Origin: a virus
Length of the DNA stretch: 64,000 nt
IMG/VR virus record: IMGVR_UViG_3300032309_001546
Coordinates: 81,920-145,919 of that record
Direction: 5' to 3' (one strand)
The translations under genes were made by a program, and so were the position numbers. How positions within the stretch are numbered: the stretch's first letter is position 1; every line of letters begins with the position of its first letter. Of this stretch, positions 39,001 through 46,385 are shown in pieces. The notes beneath the pieces were generated by a model that was not told the origin of the DNA, did not search any database, and saw only the letters and a list, made by a program, of their open reading frames with translations.

Positions 39001-39251
39001 TACGAAATCAAGGAAATAACTATCTAAGACAAAGACAGATGCAAGGACCCTCATGGAAGAGTGGGCCAAGCGCAGGAATGAGTAGCTCTATGGGTAATAC
39101 AATTAGACAGCGAAGCATTCATGCTATGGAGAATTCACGATTCAATGCAATGAGATCTATGGGCAATGAATCCTATATGATTACAGCTCCGAAAAGCAGA
39201 TATGCTAACTCAACATCAATACACAGTACGGCTCCAATGCTATCTTATTAA
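36063..39251 (+). CDS. Ala/Pro-rich structural-type protein with C-terminal membrane segments, 1062 aa
   Basis: A long, low-complexity, Ala/Pro-rich chain with repeated phrases such as AAQKLASTESVP, AAQKVANTASVP and AGPTTGAQAARSAA, the last also present in the 921-aa protein before it. The last 250 residues are more ordered and include hydrophobic segments (TLVAPVLMGATAIADF; VVAAALLNPVTTLIAGGAIAAAAYATYKI). The two neighbouring giants share composition and a TTGAQAA motif and probably work together, for example as internal virion or DNA-ejection proteins. That role is inference. Confidence 0.7.
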   Translation: MALRRKSLQSPSLFNIPPEAEETFNVYDKQALEIGQSVGGDNRSYFDQMHEIMTKSGHNLVGFESSEADMVNQTLGGMSPSRRLGYGQGTRAHYQNPETGSVRSVINDDLDTDHAVNWMDKEGWEQHQARHAKAARDMGYDLPSLPALNPDGTVARPHHAEAAVGNSPGVSSASSSASSVVDSPPPAPDPVPAPIETKTLEEKKAEVLGQRAKQPQRVPQQHNTWQRTVRDYLADVAKPPEPSADPTKLRAKGGKGFIPTPVRQALTGMGYEIPEPEMPGTPAQGDNPASPAYHSRKQVEEMYGMAEHLAGRDLENEARLRYFNDQRSAGNAPAAPAKLAQGAEKVAQAASSGAPIPQPVSVEEYLSAHNKMINDPSPENKATMERPEYMQTRANEGAAIDKSLMEQAKAATPAGAKIPQAADAPAQAAQKLASTESVPTTSAPASSAAQAADDGPGKFDMGAVPEDRIPKRPKPGELGSQEYVDKQQAEIEERQRAQAKKKYEQLANSDNPRHRAMAEKLKARAEGGNVIKDGKAAGTLAEQPGSTVPKISDSPAEAAQKVANTASVPIETGAAAARKSSLPEGANNLGTTSTPGSNQAGPTTGAQAARSAANMSPPAFGHQGGEDGPGTTRGQAARGARGVDPNLDRSVDRVFGEATNGVANNGAKVAPGAAVRKRRGAGKTGGATGAAAFPSSPAAGAGPVGGANAPAGSPGAAPLSPSAAYQAQVEEAKQARAAKAARAGGGSGAAAAGKATKGSRTNGMLRGMAYNSSLVDRELDLTTRGFVAGIGSIANDLGLNRRVTAYGADGKPSSYMDTFFGTTIRGGTGYAHPLMDDAGRVTWTTAKTVQAATAGWGKHIEDSFQSSTGIMKTMTGIRRSLYNGLGGGSDGFINKMLTKLGGAGTLVAPVLMGATAIADFRQGYKKGGVFGGIAGAGKGIVAGWIMNKVVAAALLNPVTTLIAGGAIAAAAYATYKIFDVRNQGNNYLRQRQMQGPSWKSGPSAGMSSSMGNTIRQRSIHAMENSRFNAMRSMGNESYMITAPKSRYANSTSIHSTAPMLSY

Positions 39252-39279
39252 TAATAGAAATTTAAAAAATAAGAATAGC

Positions 39280-41421
39280 ATGAAAGAAAAAATCTTAAAT
39301 TTATCTGATCTTTACAAGAAGGTCGACACCGAGAGCATAGATGTTTCCTATGTTGACTATTGGAGTAAGATCCAAAACAGCATAATTCAAGAGTACATAG
39401 ATACCTATGGACTTAGAACTAAAACAAAAACAGGAGCAGCATGTTCAGTAGGATGTGAGAACTGCCAAGTCTCACATATAGAGAAGTATAAGAAAGACTA
39501 TCCTACGCATCCTATTGAAAGTAAAAGAAAAATAAAAGCAGATCCTAAAGCTTTTCCAACTCATGCTTTCCAAATTAGTTGTCCTCTTATTCCTAAAGAT
39601 TATCTTGAACAGTATTCTGACTTTGCCAGTGAGCTTTCTGCTGAAGAGAAAGATGCTTTAGTTATTAACACTGATCCGGTCACATTTGCTAGTAAAATGT
39701 TCAACTGGAAACCAAGAGCACATCAAGAGATTGCACTTAGATGTCAAAGCAAAAAGAAAGTTTATCGATTTGGGCGGCGTTCTGGTAAGTCGGATGCTCT
39801 TGCTATTGAAATACTATTTCATGCATTTACTAGAATTAGAGAATATTTTGATGAAGACATTAAAGAGAAAGTTAATGGGATTAAGATTCTTGTTTGTTGT
39901 CCTTTTGATTCTCAGGTAACTGCAATATTTAATAGAATACTTGAATTGCTTAATAGTAATGCTAGTTTAAGAAAAGAATTTAGATATAAGCAATCACCTT
40001 ATCATCAGTTAAGATTGGATAATGGTGCAATTATTTCTGGGTTTACTACTGGCAGCAATGGCGCTAGCGCAGTAAGAGGCCAGGACGCTCATGTTATCAT
40101 CCTTGATGAGGTTGATTACATGACTGAGAAGGACTTTACTACAATCCTTCCAATCGCCCAGTCCCATGGTGATTGTCTAATTAGAGCTGCCTCTACCCCT
40201 AGTGGTCTTCGTAGTAAGTTTTATGAATGGTGCCAAGAAGCAGCCGACTGGAAAGAGTTTTATTTCCCAACAGCTGTTATTGATGAGACTCCTTTCGCAC
40301 AGGCTAAGATCTCTTGGAAAAGTCTTCGCAATGAAATGAGACGAGAGTATACAAGTGATGGCTGGTTACAAGAAGTCATGGCTATGTTTATTAGCAACGC
40401 AGATGGCGTGTTTGCTGCTCCACTGGTTGCGAGTGCAATGGATGGCTATACTTATAGTCAAATGAGAGAAGCTAAAATGAAAGGAGACCTTGCGGGTTTT
40501 AGATACAGCCTTGGAGTTGACTGGAATACTAGCTTTGGTACTTGGATATGTATTACTGGATTTCATCCACAAGTTGGATTACAAGTAATGGAAGTTGTTA
40601 ATGTTCCTAAACAAAACTTTACTCAGCTACAAGGTCTTCAAAAAATAACTGAATTGCTTAGCTTTTGGCAACCTCATCATATCTACGTTGACAAAGGTCA
40701 TGGTGCAACACAATGGGAGACATTGAAAATGTGGTCTTCCCAGCAGAAAGCTGGGACTTACGAGTTTAATGTACAAAGAAGAATCAAAGCTTATGACTTT
40801 GGTAGTAAGGTTGCAATACGAGAGCCATCAAGTGGGCGAATTATTGAACATCCTGCTAAACCATTCCTTGTAGAAAATGCAGTTAGAAGATTCGAAGATA
40901 AGATGATTAGGTTTTCTTTTGAAGATGATTTGCTTAGAAAACAACTACTTAACTATATTATTAAGTCTCGTCAGCCTAATGGGACTCCTGTATTTGGACA
41001 AGATAATACAAGTATTGGAGATCACGCACTTGATGCATTTATGCTAAGTCTTGTAGCATTTACAATAGAAGAAGGACCTTTAGCTATGTCTAGAGGAATA
41101 GTTTCTAATTTTGGAATAACTGAAACTCTCGGACATTCTATTCTAAGCGAACAGAATCAAGATCCACATAATAAGAAATTAACAGGTGGAGAGTTGCTAA
41201 GGCAATTGCAAAATGAAAGGAACTCTGCTATAGATAGCAGGAAAAATGGCTCTGGTCCTTATGAGAAAAAGACAGAGCACTACAGTGACCTTGATAGAAG
41301 AGCATGGGAAAGAGATATGATTGTTACTAGAGATGGCAAAGGAAACATGGGACAAGCAATAGCTCCAGTGTTTAACTCCCGACACAATTACCAACGACCA
41401 AGTGGTCGAACTATTAAATAG
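39280..41421 (+). CDS. terL: Terminase large subunit, 713 aa
   Basis: I start at the ATG at 39280-39282 (MKEKILNLSDLY); the frame opens earlier but overlaps the preceding gene. ATPase motifs: Walker A GRRSGKS (about residues 165-172, Lys171), Walker B VIILDE (Asp276, Glu277) and coupling motif AASTPSG. The C-terminal RNase H-like nuclease has its acidic residues in order: GVDWN (Asp414), YVDKG (Asp471) and GDHALDA (Asp581, Asp585). The enzyme pumps DNA into the prohead and cuts the concatemer. An N-terminal cysteine cluster (CSVGCENC) is unusual. The stop is eight bases before the next gene. Confidence 0.95.
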   Translation: MKEKILNLSDLYKKVDTESIDVSYVDYWSKIQNSIIQEYIDTYGLRTKTKTGAACSVGCENCQVSHIEKYKKDYPTHPIESKRKIKADPKAFPTHAFQISCPLIPKDYLEQYSDFASELSAEEKDALVINTDPVTFASKMFNWKPRAHQEIALRCQSKKKVYRFGRRSGKSDALAIEILFHAFTRIREYFDEDIKEKVNGIKILVCCPFDSQVTAIFNRILELLNSNASLRKEFRYKQSPYHQLRLDNGAIISGFTTGSNGASAVRGQDAHVIILDEVDYMTEKDFTTILPIAQSHGDCLIRAASTPSGLRSKFYEWCQEAADWKEFYFPTAVIDETPFAQAKISWKSLRNEMRREYTSDGWLQEVMAMFISNADGVFAAPLVASAMDGYTYSQMREAKMKGDLAGFRYSLGVDWNTSFGTWICITGFHPQVGLQVMEVVNVPKQNFTQLQGLQKITELLSFWQPHHIYVDKGHGATQWETLKMWSSQQKAGTYEFNVQRRIKAYDFGSKVAIREPSSGRIIEHPAKPFLVENAVRRFEDKMIRFSFEDDLLRKQLLNYIIKSRQPNGTPVFGQDNTSIGDHALDAFMLSLVAFTIEEGPLAMSRGIVSNFGITETLGHSILSEQNQDPHNKKLTGGELLRQLQNERNSAIDSRKNGSGPYEKKTEHYSDLDRRAWERDMIVTRDGKGNMGQAIAPVFNSRHNYQRPSGRTIK

Positions 41422-41428
41422 AGGACTT

Positions 41429-41866
41429 ATGGCTTTAAAATTATTTACTCTAGAAGACGATAATCAATTCCATGAAGTTGATAACGTTACTAAGAGAATA
41501 ACTTCATTTCATGACACCACTGATGGCTCATATAGCATATCTAGGTTCTACCTAGTAAATGATCCATTAGAATTAGGTTATGAAAACATTACTATTACTC
41601 TTGTAATCAATGGACTAGAAAATGGTCCAATTTCACAAAATGGTATTGTTTATCAACTGCTAGCAATGCGCAATGAAACTGCTCTCCCAGAGAATAATGT
41701 CTGGGAAAATATTCCTTTTAATAATGAAATTGCAATATCTAACATTGAAGCTGGTGTTGAATCTTATCGCTACTTCGCACTAAGAACTTACGTTCCTCGT
41801 GGCCATGGAGCTAACTATATTAACGAAGCAAATCTAAAGGTTCTAGCTACTGAAATAACAGGTTAA
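41429..41866 (+). CDS. Hypothetical beta-rich virion-type protein, 145 aa
   Basis: Start at the ATG at 41429-41431 (MALKLFTLEDDNQFHEV) behind AGAGGACTT; the earlier in-frame ATG overlaps terL. The sequence is all-beta in character (SYSISRFYLVNDPLELGYENITITLVING), like a small jelly-roll or Ig-type domain. Placed between terminase and portal-side genes, it could be a head accessory or decoration protein. No family is recognised. Confidence 0.7.
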   Translation: MALKLFTLEDDNQFHEVDNVTKRITSFHDTTDGSYSISRFYLVNDPLELGYENITITLVINGLENGPISQNGIVYQLLAMRNETALPENNVWENIPFNNEIAISNIEAGVESYRYFALRTYVPRGHGANYINEANLKVLATEITG

Positions 41867-41867
41867 A

Positions 41868-44213
41868 ATGAAAATTGGAAAAATTAAAAAAGATGGAGAT
41901 CCTGCTCCGATTATAGGACTTGACGTAGAGCTAGCTCCTGACGGAGCAAAAGGTGTAATTAACCAAAACATTACGCTAGAAGAGGTCTTGGAAGAGACTA
42001 TAAGAAATAATCCTTCGGCTATAACTGATGACTCTGGTAATGTTGATCCTGAAAAGCTTCAACAGCTTGTGAGGGATATATCAATAAAGATTAATGCACA
42101 GTCTAACTATAATCAAACATTAGACACTCCTGTCTACAAGGCAGGTAGTAACAAGACAAACTGGGATCCAGAAGAAGTTGCAGCCTTAAAGCAATCAAAT
42201 AGAGAAAGAGCTGCAGACTTAATGAGAAAGATAGAATCTTCTCTAGATAAAGTAGATAAAGAGCTTGAAGATCTTGATTACTATATCGAGTACGACACAT
42301 CTAATCCTAGATTCGTTATGCTGGCAAAGTCTCTGTTCCCAGACCACACTCTTGGAGTTTTGCAATTCAAAGAAATTAATGAACTTAAGAAACTAAGAAG
42401 TCGAATAGGGGCAATAAAGGCAGCTGAGAAGACTAATAAATATAATAAAAAAACCAATAATCCTCTTATAAATCTGAATAAAGAATTTGAGCCAGAGCTT
42501 CAGGCTGCTTTGAAGTATGCTACTTTAAAGGCAGAAGCAGCTACAATTGAATCTATGAAGTTATCCATAATGGGCAATCAAGTAGAAGCTGAACGGACTT
42601 TAGCTACAGGCACAAGAGATCTTGCTATCCAATTGGGATGGGACAGTTTTGTTAGCGATATTACATCGGCAAGAGAAAAACCAATTAGGCTAGTAGATGA
42701 AGATGTAAGTTTTCCAAGAGATCTTCTTGAATTTGCAGGTGCCATTGAAGAAGACGAGGTTTTAATTACTGAGAATAATATAGGCTCAAAAGTTAGTCTT
42801 ATTCCTTTACAGAAGCAACTAGTAAAGGGAAAACAATCTACTGGCTATATTAGAGACTTACTTGGTAAGCTTGATGAGCAAAGTAGTTATGTTGATAATG
42901 TTCTGAATGGCAAGAAGCCTGTTCAGATAAAAAGAGGAAAGAATGGAAAGGTTGAGTATGATCCTATTACAATAGAAGATTGCTGGAAGTGTTTTAAGCT
43001 TTCCTGGGATGGACTAAAAGATTTCTCTGCCGGTATAGATATAGAATATGATGCTAAACTTGCGTTAGACAATATTGAGTATATGTATAAGAAGATAAAT
43101 TATGCGTTTGACTTACCTTACTTGATACAGCAAAATCTCTGTAGTCTTGTTAGGCTAGGCAGTTTGTGTCCAATCGAATTAGCTTTTCTTCTTTCATCTT
43201 TTCTTGGTCTATTCATGTTTACATGGAAAGAAATGTTCAGTCTTAGTGCGGCTGGATCTTTCCTAAAGGACCTACTTTTTCAAGGATTGCTTAAGCCTAT
43301 CCTTGGAGGATTACAGATTGGTCTCCAGCTTTCTGTCGGGCCTCTGCCTACTTATAAAAGTTGTGTATTAAACTCAATAACTAATCTTCAGTCTTTTGAT
43401 AATACTCTTGGTAGTTATGGCTTTAAAGTAAGCGAACTATCTGATTGGCTTGATGGCAAAGCAGAAAGTGTAGAGAGTGAGAATGGACAACTTATATTGC
43501 AAAAACTTATAACTGAAGGTAAAGCTGTTGCAGGCTTTGGAGAGACTGGAAATGAAGTTAGATTAGGAGAAGATGTACTTGCTCCAATGAGAGACACAGT
43601 TGTAAGCTGGGCAGGCGGAGATACTAAGGATAAGTTCTGGACTACAGTCACTAATCCCTTACTTGGTATAGGCGCACTTGATGCTCTTGAGATGTTTAAG
43701 GGCGCACTTGAAGATTTCACTGTATTTGCTGGAGAGCAGTCTGATATAGTTAAGTCTATCCTCAAGGCAATTGAATTTACTATGAAGGATGAAGGAGATT
43801 CGATTGTTGAATTGGCCGCTAAGCTTGCAGGTCTTGGTACATGTATTAGCCTACTGTATGGAATCTTCAGCGGCTTTAAGGATGCAAATATTGATGCTTG
43901 TATAAAGATGGAGATGCCAAATGGCGCAGGCAGTCCTTCAATTCTTGAAACACCTTTCACTATACCAGAGCTTGCTGAACGATTGAATATCACTGATATT
44001 AAATATGACGAAGCGGTAATCTCAAGGAATCCTAGCGCTGAAGGTTCAGCAGAGAAAGCTCTTGGCCAACAAGCTTATCTTTATAATCCTTTAACTGATA
44101 AAAGATTTAACTTAACTAATTGCGATAGAGCAAAATCATCTATAATAAGCAAAGGCGAAAGCTTGGAGTTCTGGAAGCGCATTGCACTAGGAGCAAATGT
44201 AGACAATGTTTAA
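41868..44213 (+). CDS. Large virion-associated protein with hydrophobic segment, 781 aa
   Basis: The first half is helical and charged with coiled-coil stretches (LMRKIESSLDKVDKELEDL). Around residues 430-460 there is a hydrophobic region (LAFLLSSFLGLFMFTWKEMF). The remainder is mixed alpha/beta. It overlaps the portal start by eight bases, so the two are coupled. No family is recognised. Position suggests a head protein, possibly around the portal or ejected with the genome. Confidence 0.7.
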   Translation: MKIGKIKKDGDPAPIIGLDVELAPDGAKGVINQNITLEEVLEETIRNNPSAITDDSGNVDPEKLQQLVRDISIKINAQSNYNQTLDTPVYKAGSNKTNWDPEEVAALKQSNRERAADLMRKIESSLDKVDKELEDLDYYIEYDTSNPRFVMLAKSLFPDHTLGVLQFKEINELKKLRSRIGAIKAAEKTNKYNKKTNNPLINLNKEFEPELQAALKYATLKAEAATIESMKLSIMGNQVEAERTLATGTRDLAIQLGWDSFVSDITSAREKPIRLVDEDVSFPRDLLEFAGAIEEDEVLITENNIGSKVSLIPLQKQLVKGKQSTGYIRDLLGKLDEQSSYVDNVLNGKKPVQIKRGKNGKVEYDPITIEDCWKCFKLSWDGLKDFSAGIDIEYDAKLALDNIEYMYKKINYAFDLPYLIQQNLCSLVRLGSLCPIELAFLLSSFLGLFMFTWKEMFSLSAAGSFLKDLLFQGLLKPILGGLQIGLQLSVGPLPTYKSCVLNSITNLQSFDNTLGSYGFKVSELSDWLDGKAESVESENGQLILQKLITEGKAVAGFGETGNEVRLGEDVLAPMRDTVVSWAGGDTKDKFWTTVTNPLLGIGALDALEMFKGALEDFTVFAGEQSDIVKSILKAIEFTMKDEGDSIVELAAKLAGLGTCISLLYGIFSGFKDANIDACIKMEMPNGAGSPSILETPFTIPELAERLNITDIKYDEAVISRNPSAEGSAEKALGQQAYLYNPLTDKRFNLTNCDRAKSSIISKGESLEFWKRIALGANVDNV

Positions 44214-45750
44214 ACTAAAAGCACAAGTTATCAATCTTAAGAATCTTGCATCATCTGTTAAGGTAATAGACGATGCTGAGAGTAAGATGCCTGCTCCTAA
44301 TTTAGAGAAGACAAAAGATCCTGTCTTTAACTATAGAACCACTCGTCCATACTTTATGAACGACTGGCAGAAGCTAGAGCATGACTTCAAAGAGATTGAT
44401 AAGGTTGCTACGATTGAAGCTTACTTACAAATTAGCTTTGATAAGAAGCTTTCTTTATTTATGAAAGAGGGCTATGAGGTTATGGGCAAGGATCCGGATC
44501 TTGTAGAGTATATAGAGCGTCGGCTAAAAGAAGTATGCTACGTTAGCCGGACTACGCCTAGGCAGTTTATAACTGATATAGCTAAGAACATTATTAGATA
44601 TAGTAATTGTTTCGTCCTTGTTAAACGCAATGACAAGACATCTGGTGGCTACACTAGAACAGACTCTAAAGGGCGCAAAATACCCCCAATTAGCTCACTT
44701 CATATACTTCCTACCAGTATGGTACAGGTAAAGGTCAACGACCTTAAACAGCCCGTAAAGTATCGACAATACAGCGAAGAGGACTGGACAGAGAATACCC
44801 GTCCTACGACAATCTATGAGCCTAGCGAGATTATACATTTCCATGTTAATAAGCTTGAAGGCTTTATTGTTGGTACTCCAAGATGTAGTGCTGCTATTGA
44901 AGATATTAAAGCTTTACGTCGAATCGAAACTGACGTAGAAGTTTTACTTCACCAGAGTATCTTCCCAATTGTCCAATACAAGATTGGGACAGATGCAATG
45001 CCAGCTACAATTCTTCCAGATGGTAGAGATGAGATTAGTATGGTTACTGAGGTTATTAATAATCAGCCACCAGAAGGTTTCTTTGTTACTCCTGAGCGTC
45101 ATGAAATTAAGATGATTGGCGCTGAGGGTCGTTCGCTCAGAGCAGAAGGTTATCTTGATTATTTCAAGAAGCGTGTTCTTGCAGCTCTTGGTCTATCAAC
45201 AGTCGATATTGGTGAAGGCGATACGGCTAACAGGTCAACTGCAGCCACTATGTCTAGTAGTCTTATTAATGCTGTTAAGAGTGACCAGCTTGTTCTTGAG
45301 GAACAAATTTACGCTAATCTTATTGTTCCTCTTTTACAAGAGAGTACAGAGGATAATTCATTTGACTGGCTTGAGCCAAAGAATAAAATTATTCTAAGAT
45401 TCAAAGAAATAGATGTTGAAAATCAAATAAAGAAAGAAAATGCTGCAATTCAGCTATGGTTGAATAGCGCAATCACGCATGATGAACTAAGAGATCGTAT
45501 TGGTATGTCAAGCTCCACAGATGATGACTGGGATCACTCATACTATAAGATGGTTACGGAGGCTCAAGAACTTCTTAGACTTGGAGCTAATCCAATGTCT
45601 CCGCTTGCTGAGACTTCTGCGAAGAGCGATAAGACTCCAATGTCTTCCGGTGATTTACAGAAGGCAAGAGATCTAAGAGCTGGTGCTGAGGCAAAGAAAG
45701 CAGCTGCCCCTGGACAAGATCCAGCAGATATTAAAAAAAAAATTCAATAG
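44206..45750 (+). CDS. Portal protein, 514 aa
   Basis: The chain has the order of phage portal proteins: a beta/helical clip-and-wing start, a helical stem (PRQFITDIAKNIIRYSNCFVLVKRN), a beta-rich wing (SLHILPTSMVQVKVND), then IIHFHVNKLEGFIVGTPRCSAAIEDIKALRRIE and a helical crown. It forms the twelve-subunit ring at the unique vertex, through which DNA passes. The gene ends in ten A residues (45733-45742) followed by ATTCAATAG. Slipping back one base on the A-run continues the frame into the MuF-like domain, so a longer portal-MuF product is probable. Confidence 0.85.
   Translation: MFKLKAQVINLKNLASSVKVIDDAESKMPAPNLEKTKDPVFNYRTTRPYFMNDWQKLEHDFKEIDKVATIEAYLQISFDKKLSLFMKEGYEVMGKDPDLVEYIERRLKEVCYVSRTTPRQFITDIAKNIIRYSNCFVLVKRNDKTSGGYTRTDSKGRKIPPISSLHILPTSMVQVKVNDLKQPVKYRQYSEEDWTENTRPTTIYEPSEIIHFHVNKLEGFIVGTPRCSAAIEDIKALRRIETDVEVLLHQSIFPIVQYKIGTDAMPATILPDGRDEISMVTEVINNQPPEGFFVTPERHEIKMIGAEGRSLRAEGYLDYFKKRVLAALGLSTVDIGEGDTANRSTAATMSSSLINAVKSDQLVLEEQIYANLIVPLLQESTEDNSFDWLEPKNKIILRFKEIDVENQIKKENAAIQLWLNSAITHDELRDRIGMSSSTDDDWDHSYYKMVTEAQELLRLGANPMSPLAETSAKSDKTPMSSGDLQKARDLRAGAEAKKAAAPGQDPADIKKKIQ
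45733..45742 (+). promoter_or_regulatory. Probable -1 frameshift site (A10)
   Basis: Ten consecutive A residues read AAA AAA AAA A in the portal frame, two codons before its stop. The -1 frame is open from here to 46385 without interruption. A-runs of this length favour ribosome or polymerase slippage. An assembly error in the homopolymer would look the same. Confidence 0.6.
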
Positions 45751-45845
45751 CGCCGCCTAGTGGCAAAGCTAATGCTAATGCTGTTAGACCTACAAATCAG
45801 CACGGTACTAAAAGTGGTCCGGGAAGTTTAGTTACTAATAGTATC

Positions 45846-46385
45846 TTGGACTTCGATGAATATAGAGAAGATGTAAATGGACTAGTTAGCCATCTAAAAG
45901 AGAAGGCTGACTATGACATTCATCCTGAGTTTACTGTTGACGCTGCCTTTGAGCGTTTCTCTATTATGCTTAAAGACAACAGTATTAAGGCTTACATAAA
46001 AGGCTACTCTGAATACGCCGACTCTTCTAACTTAACGAATGAGACGCATACTGGTAATATAGAATTCCAGCTAAAGGTTCAGAAATTCTTTATAGATAAG
46101 TTACACATTGAAATGCGCAATCGCCAAGGTAGTACTATAACTGATACTGCTAAGACGATTGGTCACAGGATGATGACTATCTACGAGACAGAAAGAATGA
46201 GAAGTTATAACTGGGGTGTATTCAATGCTTTAAAGGATAGTGGCGAAGAATCATACCAGGTATATAATCAAAGTAGTCAGTCTATAATAGATAATAGAAA
46301 AATCTCAGATAGTAAGTATTATGACTTACCACCTGATCATCCTAATAGCAAAGTCATTATAAGGAAGGCTAATGAAGATAAGTAA
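45846..46385 (+). CDS. MuF-like head morphogenesis domain, probably fused to portal by frameshift
   Basis: The only start-like codon is TTG at 45846, without a ribosome site, but the same frame is open back to the A10 run at the end of the portal gene. The intervening 35 codons read like a linker (Ala/Asn/Pro/Gly-rich). The chain is helical and ends with the MuF-type block ETERMRSYNWGVFNAL followed by YYDLPPDHPNSK. MuF domains act in head assembly and are often fused to portals. I favour a -1 frameshift fusion over a separate gene. The stop overlaps the protease start by 14 bases. Confidence 0.75.
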   Translation: MDFDEYREDVNGLVSHLKEKADYDIHPEFTVDAAFERFSIMLKDNSIKAYIKGYSEYADSSNLTNETHTGNIEFQLKVQKFFIDKLHIEMRNRQGSTITDTAKTIGHRMMTIYETERMRSYNWGVFNALKDSGEESYQVYNQSSQSIIDNRKISDSKYYDLPPDHPNSKVIIRKANEDK

